DNA from: Physella acuta
Lineage: Eukaryota; Mollusca; Gastropoda; Physidae
Assembly: GCF_028476545.1 (NCBI RefSeq)
Contig: NW_026732272.1
Location: forward strand, 45,001 to 109,000
Reading direction: 5' to 3'
DNA: 64,000 nucleotides
The position numbers and the translations under genes were made by a program. A model generated the notes under the pieces. The model worked only from the letters and a program-made list of their open reading frames with translations, searched no databases and was not told the DNA's origin. Position 1 is the first letter of the stretch. Each line of letters starts with the position of its first letter. Shown in pieces: positions 1-52,549 of this stretch.

Positions 1-62
1 TTAGTCTTAGGGTTAGGGTTAGTCTTAGGGTTAGCGTTAGGGTTAGGGTTAGTGTTAGGCTT
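1..62 (+). repeat. Degenerate telomere-like TTAGGG repeats
   Basis: About ten units of ttaggg and variants (ttagtc, ttagcg, ttagtg, ttaggc) start at the window edge. TTAGGG is the usual mollusc telomere repeat. The array is impure and short, so it could be an interstitial relic, the tail of a longer array outside the window, or a simple repeat. Confidence 0.6.
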
Positions 63-784
63 AAACCAATGTCTAGCGTTGGTTTTTGTTTTGTATTACG
101 TTTTAGGGTAAGGTGAATTCTTAGGTTTTGGTCTTTTTGTTAATGTTAGGATTAAAGTAGTACATAGGTATAGAATTTTAGTTAGAGTTAGGATTCTAAC
201 TTGAGAGGGAACGGGGGGGGGGGGGGGGGGTAATTGATAGGGGGGATTGACAGGGGGGTAATTGTTCCTGGGGTTAATATGGGGTGAAATGTCCGCGGGT
301 AATTTCCGAGGTTAATGTCCTATAGCCAATAATACCTTTTCAATGTATCAATTTGTAGCGCAGAACATCGTGCAAGTTAAAGAATGCATCAATCCGATGT
401 TACTGAATACTGTAAAGACAAATGTCTTTAAGTGCTTGATTAATTATGTTGATTGGGTTCTAAGATAATGTAAAAATGTTTGATTAATAAGAAAGGTGTA
501 GCGATCTAGGATCTTTTATTACTCTTTTTTTCAAAACAACAAGTTTAAAAATAAATATGAAAGGAAAATACTAAAATTTAGTTCGGAAAGAAGGTTTTTT
601 TATATTCAAAGGTAGACAACTCAATTAAATCATATGCAACAACGACTGGTAGTGTTGCTTCTCTTCAAAAAAACATCCCTTAAAAATGAAAATTAAATGT
701 TTCTTGCAGATAAAAAACGCCTTGTAGCAAATTATATGAGTACTAAAACAAAAGAAGCACAAAACTTCGGTCACATAACATATA

Positions 785-900
785 CTCAAAAATATACCTC
801 ATACATGTACACAAAAATATACTTCATACATGTAGGCCTACACAAAAATATACTTCATACATGTACACAAACATATACTTCATACATGTACACACAATAT
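785..900 (+). repeat. Minisatellite, about 28-bp unit x4
   Basis: Units with the core atacttcatacatgtacac repeat four times. This lies downstream of the transporter gene. The rest of 63-1500 is AT-rich unique-looking sequence with a poly-G run near 215-230, in which I see no gene. Confidence 0.75.
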
Positions 901-1453
901 GTGACTACAGAAATTACAAATTCATTGCACGACTTTCTCATTGAAATCTCATTAAATATTTGCAGGTGAACATGCATCAGACATAATATCTATGGCTTTA
1001 GCCATACATACATAAGAGAAATCAATAAATAGAATATGCCTGCATTTGAATAAATAGTATTAGAATGTAGATTCTCATTAATGTTTATATTTTATTATTT
1101 TTTAAAAACATTTTTATTGATTTATATAGGTCTATACACTAAGTGAGGTGATTCTAAAAATAGATTAGTGTACTTAAATATATTCTTACATTACAAATGT
1201 ATGCATATATTTTAAGCGCATAATACTACTAAAAATGTACATTTTACCAATTTATTTTTATTTTTTATAAATTGTTTGCTTTATTTTCTATCTCATTTCA
1301 TTTAGCAATTACAATATTTTTTTTATAATAATTAAAAATGAAACTAAACTAAATAGTTGCTTTTGTAGTGAATACGTCATACATACACAGTCCAACTAAT
1401 TACAATGAATTATGTTAATAAATAATTACATGCATATAAATACGATTGAATAA

Positions 1454-1459
1454 TTTATT
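1454..1459 (-). promoter_or_regulatory. Candidate polyadenylation signal for the transporter
   Basis: The first AATAAA hexamer I find on the minus strand downstream of the stop codon, giving a 3' untranslated region of about 550 nt. AT-rich sequence makes chance hexamers common, and further copies occur near 1250. No cleavage-site evidence is available. Confidence 0.25.
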
Positions 1460-1514
1460 CAACAGTTGATTACTCCTGAGAATACATTATGAAATTAATT
1501 TAAAATGGTAATGG

Positions 1515-1870
1515 AGGGCCTTGTATCAGATATCACATTGCCTTCAGTGTCTTATAAAATTGTACAACAGCATTCATTTTGTTAATTAATTAGGAAGATG
1601 TTGGGTGTTCATTAATCTGAAGAAAAGTTTACAGTTCATTCTATTAAATCCATTAGAACACACGATGTCTTGAAATTATATCCCAAATAACATCCCATGC
1701 ATTGTTTGTATAAAATAGGTTATCCTAAGTTTGCATCGTTTATAATAAAACACCCCATGTCTACATTTGATAAAGTAGATCAAAACAAGCCTTCATTTTA
1801 TAAAATAGAATATCCGACGCCTTCAGTGGATAAAGTAGAACATCCAATATCCATTTTTTTCATGCGGGGG
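1515..1870. repeat. Degenerate tandem repeat in the 3' untranslated region
   Basis: Imperfect units of about 40-50 bp share the cores ccttcagtggataaagtaga, cattttataaaatagaatat and ccatg/atcc. It begins about 130 bp downstream of the stop codon and would be part of the mature transcript if the polyadenylation site is below 1515. Confidence 0.5.
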
Positions 1871-2004
1871 TCGAATATCCACGTTCCAAAGTGTTTAAAA
1901 AAGACTGATCTAAATCCCTTTACGGTGCCTCAAGATTCGAACCTTTTCTCTCTAGTCGACTTCCTCAACAGATGGATCGTTAGAATTACAATACCACACG
2001 TTCA

Positions 2005-41658
<39,654 letters not shown>

Positions 41659-41684
<26 letters not shown>

Positions 41685-42240
41685 CTGTAGGGTAGGGAAC
41701 ATTAATGTTAGTGCTTACATCAACGCCATCGTGTAATCTGTAGGGTAGGGAATGTTAGGTTAGTGCTTACATCAATTACATCGTGTAATCTGTAGGGTAG
41801 GGAATGTTAGGTTAGTGCTTACATTAATTACATTGTGTAATCTGTAGGGTAGGGAATGTTAGGTTAGTGATTACATCAATAACATCGTGTAATCTGTAGG
41901 GTAGGGAATGTAAGGTTAGTGCTTACATAAATTACATCGTGTAACCTGGAGTGTAAGGAACATTAATCGAGTGTAGTGCTTACATCAGTTACATCATGTA
42001 ACCTGAGTGTTGTGCTTACATTATGACATCAGGACTTATGCAGGGTAGAAAATATTAGGTGTAGGGCTTACATGAATTACATTATGTATCCTGGAGTGTA
42101 GGGAAATTTTACTTTTCTACTCACATCAATTACATCAGGTAACGTAAAAACAACAGTAACTGTATTGCCTACAAAGGTTACATCATTTAGCCTGAAAACG
42201 TTCGCGTTAGTGCTTTACCGCAAAAAGCGCATATAACCTG
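41659..42240 (-). repeat. 52-bp minisatellite that includes the exon 1 acceptor
   Basis: Units start at 41659, 41712, 41764, 41816, 41868 and 41920 (period 52-53), then decay to about 42240. Each carries tgcttacatcaa...catcgtgtaatctgtaggg, that is, the exon 1 leading edge, the acceptor AG and its pyrimidine tract on the minus strand. The unit next to exon 1 and the second unit are identical over about 40 bp. Confidence 0.9.
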
Positions 42241-43063
42241 AGGTATAGGGATGTTGTTTCCTCGAAAAATCTCTTAGTGGGGTGGCGGTTTATGGAATTT
42301 CTATATATAAATGACATGAGTGGGTAAAAAATATTATATTTTGTGTGCATATTATCCTCATGATACCTTCCAACAGGCAGTAATAATCACACATTTTTGT
42401 TCTCTTGCACTTTCAATCAATCCAAATTAAAACATGAAAACTGTTACAAAAAAATTGAGTATTTAAGTACATACAAGGGGAAGCAATTTGTCCAGGATCA
42501 AGAAAGCTTGGTTGTGTGTTTGGTTTTTTATTATGAGATGTCGTGTAGAATGATAACGAAAACCGAAACAACCGATTAAATCCGAGATAACTTTTTATCA
42601 TGTAACATCGACGAAAGCGGAAGCAAAAAATAATTGTTGCAAAAAAAAAAAAAGAATTGGGTACAAGTTATTATTATCGAACAAAACAACAAACGATAAT
42701 ATAAACAGTGTCATGTGTGCGCTTCGTTTTGATACATGTTGTGGGAGTTAATTTTAGAAACAAAATGGCGCTGTTAAAAACTTCACAAATTAGTTTGCTA
42801 CACACAAAACTTATGTCAAGTTGCAGTAACAAACTATATCCAATGTGTTTATTAAACACAAATACTTACACGTCTTACACTATTACAAACTACATTCAGT
42901 CTGTTATTAAAACTGCTCCTATCACTGTAATAAACTTTATCAAATTTGTTACATACAAATTCAAGTCATATCACTCTAACAAACTTAAGCCAATTAGCTT
43001 GATACACATATAAAAAACAACAGCCCATGTCACTGTGGCATTAAGGTTTGACCAGTATTAAGG

Positions 43064-43201
43064 TCAGCAGTGGAACCATTTCCGGTCATCTAGACAGCCG
43101 TGTCTGGAACTGGCGTCTGGGTGAGCACGTCCCAAGGGACACCCTTTAACGTCAGACTGACCATACAAGTTGGTAGCTTGTTCCGGGTAGTCAATATTCA
43201 T
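43064..43201 (-). other. Small open frame in a GC-richer island (45 codons)
   Basis: The ATG at 43201 (context gaaATGa) opens MNIDYPEQATNLYGQSDVKG and continues for 45 residues to a TGA at 43064. The island is more GC-rich than its flanks and lies 1.5 kb upstream of transporter exon 1. I could not find a donor whose phase joins exon 1, so it may be an untranslated exon, an unrelated exon or chance. Confidence 0.2.
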
Positions 43202-43756
43202 TTCACTCTACAATCAAATAAAAGCATGAATGCTTACAAAAATATTTAGTCATATCTACACCACAGGACTGTAATGGCTTAACAAACAGTGAAATGTTTG
43301 CCATAATGTAAATACATTTAGACGCAAATGTATATATTTGTTGTATTCTGGAGAAGAGAAAAAAAAATATTTTCTGGAGTTTTCTTTTCTTGTACATAAG
43401 CACTTTTTCTTTCGGTCTATTGCAAGTATGTCGGCTTAATTCGAACTCTTACACCGAAGTCTTTGTGAACACGAAATTAATGGGAGGGGGTTTGGCAGAG
43501 TAATTGCGCTTTCGGCTCTTCCGAGAACCTCCCTGCGCAAGACACGTGTGTCAGCCAGACGACATGCCAAGAACGTGCACTCTTGTGGAATCTGTCATAC
43601 ACGGAAAAGTAGTGCCACGATAAACGTTGGATTCTGTAATATACGGAAAAGTAGTGCCACTTTAAAAGTTGACGGTATTTAAATGACGTCAGGGGAAAAA
43701 TAAGACGGAACAGGGTGATAAATGTTGGAAAACAATATAATGTCAGATGTCATATT

Positions 43757-43970
43757 CGGTGTTTTTTTCAGACAATTTTCTGCGGGGGGGGGGGCGTAGG
43801 GAAGAGGCACATGAAATGTGCGGATGGGACTTAAATTTCGGAGGGGGTGGGTCACTGGAAAAAAGTCTATTTTTAATATATAAATTGTATTTCGTTCGGG
43901 TATGGGTGATTGGGGGGGGGGGGGAAATAAACGACGACTAATCCCCCTCCCCCCTGATGTCTTAAATAAA
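43757..43970. mobile_element. Degenerate hAT-like G-tract MITE copy
   Basis: CGGTGTTTTTTTCAGACAAT start, G-runs, ttaaatttcggaggggg and the tatataaattgtatttcgtt core identify the family. The right terminus is unclear. Confidence 0.5.
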
Positions 43971-45968
43971 CTGATGATGTTCGAAGCATCTCTATCTTGC
44001 TGAAAGAAACCAACTAAACGGGAATCTTCGAAATCCTATTTTTAAAACGGTTGCAGAAAGAAACACTCGTAATTTACCAACTACTTCCTGCTCAAATTTT
44101 CCTGTCAAGCTATACATAAACATCCTACTCGTCTTTTTAAAGCTGAACATTAAAGCTCTATCTTATCTTTACTTGTCTAAACTAATACAATAGGCTAGTG
44201 TATTTCAGCAATGTAAGTATACTTCAACATCTAAATCAACGTATATTTATTAAACATCAGAAATATCAAATTAAAAAAAAATTACAAATATTTTTTATAT
44301 TTCCTTTTGTGTTTACTAAATTACTCGCTTCAAACCTAGCATTTTTTTTCGTATTTTAAATTTAAAACTATTTATAACATGCTTCCATTTTTATTTAAAA
44401 AGTCATATATATTCAAGCCTTTACTTTTGGATTTGATAGAATTTTAAATTATATAAAAAAATAAAATACAAAAATATTGAGTGCATTAAAGCTCTCAGTC
44501 AAGTCTCAGGCTTAAAAGTATTCAAACATTTGTAAGACAACATGTGGAACAAAATGTGCATGTTTGTACAGCATCATCACACAAAGCTGCGGTATTCATC
44601 TCACAAATAAAACCTTCCTAGGACCAAGCATGAGTTCATGTTATAATATTCGCTTATTTTCTACGAACCGACCCGCGGCCTAGCATACGCCGCTATTTAG
44701 TGACGGGTGAAGACTTCCTGAAAGACACAGTTGTCCAAATGGGGTGGGTGGGTACCCACTATTGCGCATGCCTGGAGAGCGAGGGAGGGGGCGGGAGGAG
44801 GGTTAGAGAGTCGGCGTACGTGAGTGGTGTCCCGCATGGTTGGACGACGTAAAGAATTATATATATAAACGAGCTGACTCGTGCCGTAAGCATACGCCTC
44901 TATTTAGTTGTTTTATTTCATACTTTTCATTGCAACATGTATGGTGTATGGTGTATACCCTAAGTACTGGAGAAGTATTAAACTAAACGTATTATAGGGT
45001 CATATTCCAACAACATATGTCTGTATGTTGTAGACCTGTAGTAAAGGAGAAGGATTCACTTTAACATTCCCTGTCACTCGTCATACTCCAACAACATATG
45101 CACATATGCCTGTATGTTGTAGACCACTGCATTCCTGCAGGGCAAGAATTAAACTAAACGCCCTCCCCACCCCCCACCCCACCCCCTCCTGCATTTCCGG
45201 GGCGGGTGATTGGAGTAATGCCCTATTAACATACGCATTGCCTTCAGCATACGACTGGGGGTGCTTCAAAACTTGGTAATTCAATTCCCATTTTTCTCTC
45301 TTTTTTTCATACAACTTCCAAGCATGCTTTTTAACTTAATCATTTTATTTTTATTTATTTTTTTCCTAGCCCTTTTTCCAATATGTTTTTCTTCTCCCTA
45401 TGATTGCCTGTTTTCCGTCTTTTTTATGAAACATATAGGTGAAAAATACATACATTTTATAAAAATTATAAAAACTATTTAAATTTAGTTAAGTTGTATC
45501 TGGATAATTAAATAATTAAAAACAATTACTATTTTTGTTTTTTTTCCATCGCTGCAAGATCTATAATAACATTATCATAACTCGTTTCTATCAACACAAG
45601 ATCAAAACTAGTTACACTACAGACAAGATCAAATACGTTACTCTAAACTCTAAACATTGGATCAAAACTTGCGTCCTAATGGCTGGAGTTGTTTGTGTCG
45701 AACTGTCGATTATGCAGTTTTAGACTATTAATGGTATGCCTGACTGTCATGACTGTTATATATGTCTGTGATGTATGTCTGTCTGTCTGTCATGTCTGAC
45801 TGTCATGTCTGTCTGTCATGTTTACTAACGGGCTGTCCAGCTGAGGAAATCTGTTATGTTCAAAATACATTGAAAACGCATTGGTACGTCACATGAGGTA
45901 TAAATTATAAGATCCAATATCAAAAGTGACTTTGCAATCAGTGTAGAATCATTGTCGAGATCTTTTCG

Positions 45969-46015
45969 TGACGTCACAGTAAGTGCCGCATTATTGTGAC
46001 AAACAGGTGACGTCA
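45969..46015. promoter_or_regulatory. Pair of TGACGTCA (CRE-type) palindromes
   Basis: Perfect TGACGTCA at 45969-45976 and 46008-46015, both within GTGACGTCAC, 39 bp apart. This is the binding site of CREB/ATF proteins in animals. Relation to the transporter, about 4.3 kb downstream, is unknown. Confidence 0.3.
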
Positions 46016-46339
46016 CACAATCACTGCATAGATAATCAAGCATCATCACAAGAAATACATATCATTATCTACATACCCATGTGACTTTATACGAGGTGAG
46101 TTGTTACTACAGGAACTAAAAACCTACATCAAAGACCGACACCACTCTCAAAATAAAATAAAGCACCGCTGTTTCCTCCAGTAATACCAGAGTTGTTAAA
46201 GCAAAATCCAATTCTTAAAAAATTCGGTCACAACCGAAACCCCTAATAATATTTCAATCGCCTCGACCGACTTGAGCCGGTGGAAAATTGTTGAGGATCG
46301 CATGACGTGTAAAAGGTTCTGAAAAGATCCCCGGACGTG

Positions 46340-46510
46340 CTATATTTAGTTTTGGCTAGAGTAAAAAAAAAATTGTTTTGGTCAGGGTTTAAAAAAAATT
46401 TTGGTCAGGGAAAATTAGTTTTGGTCAGGTTAAAAAAAATAGTTTTGGTCAGGGTAAAAAAAAATACTTTTGGTCAGGGTAAAAAAATTTAGTTTTGGTC
46501 AGAGTAAAAG
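46340..46510 (+). repeat. ~25-bp minisatellite x7
   Basis: Units around ttttggtcagggtaaaaaaa. Confidence 0.85.
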
Positions 46511-47286
46511 AGAAAAAATTGCTAAGAAAAAAAACTTTTTAAAAAATTATTTAAATAATCCAAAGAAACCACAAAACTTGTTTCTACAAGCTGCGATGCG
46601 ATGTTGAATAAATAAAGTAATTAGTGACGCTTACTGTTCAGTCTGTAAAAATTAATTAAAATCATTTTAACTAGTCTTATTAATTTTTTTATCTTACGCT
46701 TGTTATTAAAGTTTTAATAAAAAAACGTACTTTAAATTACTACACTTAAATCATGTCATTTGTATCAGTTTTTGTTATTTTAAAAATTCGAATCTCGAAC
46801 TTTTCCTAGACCGGTGCGTATGTACCCTGAGATGTTCGTACACAACAACTAAGCTGTATTTACTTTTAAAAATTAGTGGGTTACCTTCCTACATATCAGA
46901 AAAAAAAACATGCATTTAATCCTTCGTCATTGCACTTTACAACTTATCTCCTAACCTCCCCCCCCCCCATATTAAAACACACACCATTACTGATGTCAAA
47001 TTTCATTTGTAAGCGTTAGAAATCACAACACTGCGCATGTCTGTCTGTGTTTCGCAAGACATCTATTGACTGAGTAAAATCCAGTTGAAGCAGACATCAC
47101 AATAGATTAAGCTTAGGCCGACACAGAAAATATTAATCCCTGAAAAGAAAGTAATTAACGCAGCTGAACGGGGTTTCTTTTTAATGTGGCTCAGATGTTG
47201 TCCCTTGTGGAAAGTACATATGTCTGGTTTCTTAAAACTCGTGTCATCATCGTCTTAAATAGGATTATATTATATTATATATTGGA

Positions 47287-47436
<150 letters not shown>

Positions 47437-47579
47437 CATACAATATATACATATACCTATAAACAGGGGTCGACTGGCTGTGTCCAAGAGGCCGAGCCCC
47501 CTCCCTCCCCCTTCCAACGCCAGGCTGATGAAAATTCACACGTTATTTTTAAAACAAGCTAAGCACTAGTTAAGTCTAG

Positions 47580-48140
47580 AAACGCGCCGCTCCTGGGGGC
47601 CCACCGAGACGTTTTACATGGGGGCCCAACGGGATTTTATACCTGGGGCCCAACAGGATTTTATGCATGGGGGGTCTATCAACTGTTTTATACCTGGGCC
47701 CTCCAGGAGTTTATGCATGGGGGTCTATCACACGTTATACCTGGGGGCCCAACGGGATTTTATACCTGGGGCCCAACAGGATTTTATGCATGGGGGGTCT
47801 ATCAACTGTTTTATACCTGGGCCCTCCAGGAGTTTATGCATGGGGGTCTATCACACGTTATACCTGGGGGCCCAACGGGATTTTATACCTGGGGCCCAAC
47901 AGGATTTTATGCATGGGGGGTCTATCAACTGTTTTATACCTGGGCCCTCCAGGAGTTTATGCATGGGGGTCTATCACACGTTATACCTGGGGGCCCAACG
48001 GGATTTTATACCTGGGGCCCAACAGGATTTTATGCATGGGGGGTCTATCAACTGTTTTATACCTGGGCCCACCAGGATTTTATGCATGGGGGTCTATCGA
48101 CATGTTATACCTTGGGCCCATAGGGATTGTATACCTGTAG
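47580..48140 (+). repeat. 123-bp tandem repeat, open in three frames
   Basis: Three full 123-bp units plus partial ones, made of sub-blocks around acctggggcccaacaggatt and tgcatgggggtctatca. Units are almost identical (starts near 47741, 47864, 47987). Because 123 is divisible by three and the unit lacks stops, all three plus-strand frames are open (205, 157 and 136 codons). No domain, signal peptide or splice structure supports coding. Confidence 0.9.
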
Positions 48141-48779
48141 AACAGTGCGAAGTTTTTTCCTATCAACCAACAGGCGAGTCCACTCTTGCCTATAAACATC
48201 TACATGAAAAATCTTCTCCCTGTGTAAGCCTATGAAAATATTGATTTAATCATTCCAACTTGTCTCCCTTACTTAACAAAACCATGAAATGAAACATCAA
48301 TATGTTTTAATAAAATATTTATCCGCGGTCTCCAGCCATGTAGGACGCCGCAGACCTATCGTACACATTTCTTTTTTTTTTATACCACGGGTTGTGTCCC
48401 CTGATAGGGGCCGTAATCGCGTCCCTTTCACCGTGTGTTTGTTCTATTTATAGAAGTGTGTATTGGTGTTAACGATTCCGTTTTCCCTCGTGTGAATAGC
48501 CAGACTTCTGACCAGTGGTCAGGTGATGGGTGTTTGGGTGGGGGGAGGGGGTCGTGATTGATATAGGGTCCGGTCGATATTAAAGACCAGTGGGCGAAAG
48601 AGCAATTGGTTCGTTCAGATCATGATCTGGGTGGTGTCTATCATCGTGGTCAATCAACCGTGTGGTCGGTTGAACTCTAGGACCAGTAGGACATCGAGGG
48701 GAGGTAATGAGGGCGCAGGTTTAACAACAGTGCACGCTACTATACAGCATTGTCTTTGTGGATTTTTTAAAAAAACAAA

Positions 48780-49110
48780 ACAGGAAGAAAAGGAATTGAC
48801 AACAACTTTACAGAGAGGAAAAAAAGATATTGACAGTGATTTGGCTGAAAGAGAATAAAGGAATTGACTAAACCTTACTGAAAGGAAGTAAAGGATTTGA
48901 TAATAATCTTACTTAAAAGGGAATAAAGGAATTGAAAAAAAAAAACTTTACTGAAAGAAAGTAATATAATTGACAATAATCTTACAAAAGGGAATAAAAG
49001 GAATTGACAAAAACCTTACTGATAGAAAAAAAAATAAATTGAAAAAAAAAATACTGGAAAGAAAACTAGAATTGACATCAACTATACAGAGAGGAAGAAA
49101 AAAAAATGAC
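48780..49110 (+). repeat. Degenerate A-rich array
   Basis: Variants of ggaattgacaacaactttac plus agaaaggaa, about ten units. Confidence 0.6.
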
Positions 49111-49247
49111 AACAACATAAAAAATATGAAGAAAAACGTTCATTAAATAATACATACAGTTTTAACTTAGTATGTCATTTGCTCTTAACTTAGTGTTATT
49201 TTTTTCTTTTACAGAAGCCTATACCCTCCCTTGCACCCCACAGGATT

Positions 49248-49415
49248 CAGTGTTTTTTCGAGACTTTTTCTCCGGGGGGGGGGGGGGGGGGAAGGGCTCT
49301 TGAAATTTTCGGGGGGGGGGTGAACTAAAACTTCAGGGTGGCGGACACTGTTATATTTTCTATATACATTCAATTAATTTCCTTTCCCTCGAAGAGATGC
49401 CTGGAAGAAACTCTG
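49248..49415. mobile_element. hAT-like G-tract MITE copy
   Basis: 168 bp from CAGTGTTTTTTCGAGACTTT to GATGCCTGGAAGAAACTCTG, flanked by acaggatt and tcaggatt (7/8). Three G-runs and the ttcaattaatttcctttccc variant of the core are present. Confidence 0.8.
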
Positions 49416-49994
49416 TCAGGATTTTAGTCTGATAAAGTAAAAGTGGTTCGATACCCGCCACCCCAATACCGAGACTGTACATTCTAAACTACCCATCGAA
49501 CGATTTAAACGTCAAACGAGCTTGTCTGAATGTTGTACTTCCCGTCAGAAAAATAAAATAAGAATTAGTGAACCTTTGACACCAAAGGAAACAGTTTGTT
49601 GACCGAGCGGTACTTAAATAAACGTTTTAGTCGCGGGGAATGATAAATGTAGGAAATTGCGTAAGAAAATTGGCAAGACGTCAATAAATTTATCTGGCCA
49701 CGTAATTCGTCTGCCGTAGAGAAATAAGACTTTTTAAAAACTTTACAAAGAATTAAATATAGAAAGGTCACTTTGACTTAACTTAACGCGTGATATACTA
49801 TAGCCCATCCTTGTGCACGTTTATGAAACTAACCCTAACACTAACTCAAAACTTTACCAGACATCACTGCAGGTTTAAAGCTGTTGCGCGGTACGACTAA
49901 GCACCAAAATTGTTGCGGTCTCAACTTTACTGTTAAATTAATAGTATTACACCTCTTAGAAAGTAATGCGGAAAGGGGAATGCGGTAGAATCTC

Positions 49995-50062
49995 ATCGGG
50001 GGAGGGGGGTGGCGGAGCCTTCCCCCCCCCCCCCCCCGGAGAGATGCCTGGAAGAAACACTG
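49995..50062. mobile_element. Fragment of a hAT-like G-tract MITE
   Basis: Only the right part remains: G/C runs, ggagagatgcctggaagaaa and CACTG. It is followed at 50105-50172 by a short 12-bp-class repeat (ggcatgttagcc). Confidence 0.6.
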
Positions 50063-50594
50063 GTGGTCAGCACTAGAGAAACCGCCGTATCTTTTCCGGA
50101 AGCATGTTAGCCGGCATGTTAGCCGGCATGGTAGCCGGCATGTTAGCCGGCATAGTAGCCGGCATGTTAGCCGATCGGTTTAGGAACGGGGATCGAACTG
50201 GATATATTTGGGATAGTAATGTTATGCCTTACTGCTAGACCATTCGATCAGACACATATTATAATCTTTGTAATAGCTGCTTATAAAACAAAACATTCTG
50301 AAACTCGTAATTTTAAAAAAATCATTTTTTGGGTAAAGCCTTTCATAAAGATTTTTTAAAACAGAATTTTCATAACTTCGTTAATTGGAACCTTTAATAT
50401 TACAAATAATTAGTTCTCTTCATAAAGCCAAATTAACAGCAGCTCATAAAATCGCTAATTAGACCTGTTTATTAAACCTAAACTTAAAACAGCTGAAGCT
50501 AATGAGAACGTTAGATAATTTCATTAACAACACCATTAATTAACACCTTGAGCGTGCTCAGATAGAGGCACACAGCTCCTAATATCCATATCGT

Positions 50595-50765
50595 GATTTA
50601 CTAGTGCAATGTTTAGCAGGTCTTATCTTAGATAAACTTTACTAGCGCAATGTTTAGCAGGTCTTATCTTAGATAAACTTTACTAGCGCAATGTTTAGAT
50701 GGTCTTATCTTAGATAAACTTTACTAGCGCAATGTTTAGATGGTCTTATCTAAGGTAAACTTTAG
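50595..50765 (+). repeat. ~41-bp minisatellite x4
   Basis: Units around tactagcgcaatgtttagca plus ggtcttatcttagataaac, just before the large array. Confidence 0.85.
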
Positions 50766-50828
50766 CACATGTGGAACTGACATTACAGCACTGAGCAAAT
50801 ACACAAGGCAGGGCAGGGCAAGGTGCAG

Positions 50829-52549
50829 GTAATGTTATCAGATAGACGAGACGTGTTAGGTAATGTTATCAGATAGACGAGATGTGTTAGGTAATGTTAT
50901 CACAGGAGACGTGTTAGTTAATGTTATCAGATAGACGAGACGTGTTAGGTAATGTTATCAGATTGATGAGATGTGTTAGGTAATGTTATCACAGGAGACG
51001 TGTTAGTTAATGTTATCACAGGAGACGTGTTAGGTAATGTTATCAGATAGACGAGACGTGTTAGGTAATGTTATCAGATAGACGAGACGTGTTAGGTAAT
51101 GTTATCACGGGAGACGTGTTAGTTAATGTTATCAGATAGACGAGACGTGTTAGGTAATGTTATCAGATAGACGAGATGTGTTAGGTAATGTTATCACAGG
51201 AGACGTGTTAGTTAATGTTATCAGATAGACGAGACGTGTTAGGTAATGTTATCAGATAGACGAGATGTGTTAGGTAATGTTATCACAGGAGACGTGTTAG
51301 TTAATGTTATCAGATAGACAAGATGTGTTAGGTAATGTTATCACAGGAGACGTGTTAGTTAATGTTATCAGATAGACGAGACGTGTTAGGTAATGTTATC
51401 AGATAGACGAGACGTGTTAGTTAATGTTATCACAGGAGACGTGTTAGTTAATGTTATCAGATAGACGAGACGTGTTAGGTAATGTTATCAGATAGACGAG
51501 ATGTGTTAGGTAATGTTATCACAGGAGACGTGTTAGTTAATGTTATCAGATAGACGAGACGTGTTAGGTAATGTTATCACAGGAGACGTGTTAGGTAATG
51601 TTATCAGATAGACGAGACGTGTTAGGTAATGTTATCACAGGAGACGTGTTAGGTAATGTTATCAGATAGACGAGACGTGTTAGGTAATGTTATCAGATAG
51701 ACGAGATGTGTTAGGTAATGTTATCACAGGAGACGTGTTAGTTAATGTTATCAGATAGACGAGACGTGTTAGGTAATGTTATCAGATAGACGAGATGTGT
51801 TAGGTAATGTTATCACAGGAGACGTGTTAGTTAATGTTATCAGATAGACGAGACGTGTTAGGTAATGTTATCAGATAGACGAGATGTGTTAGGTAATGTT
51901 ATCACAGGAGACGTGTTAGTTAATGTTATCAGATAGACAAGATGTGTTAGGTAATGTTATCACAGGAGACGTGTTAGTTAATGTTATCAGATAGACGAGA
52001 CGTGTTAGGTAATGTTATCAGATAGACGAGACGTGTTAGTTAATGTTATCACAGGAGACGTGTTAGGTAATGTTATCAGATAGACGAGACGTGTTAGGTA
52101 ATGTTATCAGATAGACGAGATGTGTTAGGTAATGTTATCACAGGAGACGTGTTAGTTAATGTTATCAGATAGACGAGACGTGTTAGGTAATGTTATCACA
52201 GGAGACGTGTTAGGTAATGTTATCAGATAGACGAGACGTGTTAGGTAATGTTATCACAGGAGACGTGTTAGGTAATGTTATCAGATAGACGAGACGTGTT
52301 AGGTAATGTTATCAGATAGACGAGATGTGTTAGGTAATGTTATCACAGGAGACGTGTTAGTTAATGTTATCAGATAGACGAGACGTGTTAGGTAATGTTA
52401 TCAGATAGACGAGATGTGTTAGGTAATGTTATCACAGGAGACGTGTTAGTTAATGTTATCAGATAGACGAGATGTGTTAGGTAATGTTATCACAGGAGAC
52501 GTGTTAGGTAATGTTATCAGATAGACGAGACGTGTTACGTAATGTTATC
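50829..52549 (+). repeat. Large two-unit minisatellite with higher-order structure
   Basis: About 58 units of two kinds: A (31 bp, gtaatgttatcagatagacg + agacgtgttag, with acg/atg variants) and B (27 bp, gtaatgttatcacaggagac + gtgttag). They form an Ac-At-B trimer (89 bp), and a longer series repeats with a period of about 619 bp (marker agatagacaagatg at 51311 and 51930). 52550-52790 continues as decayed units. Confidence 0.95.

Noticed and set aside
47618-48235. 205-codon open frame with 41-residue repeats
   Set aside because: All three frames are open through the same tandem repeat; no start context, splice signals or domain.
50829-52549. CRISPR-like regular array
   Set aside because: Units are contiguous tandem repeats without unique spacers, in an animal genome with no associated genes.
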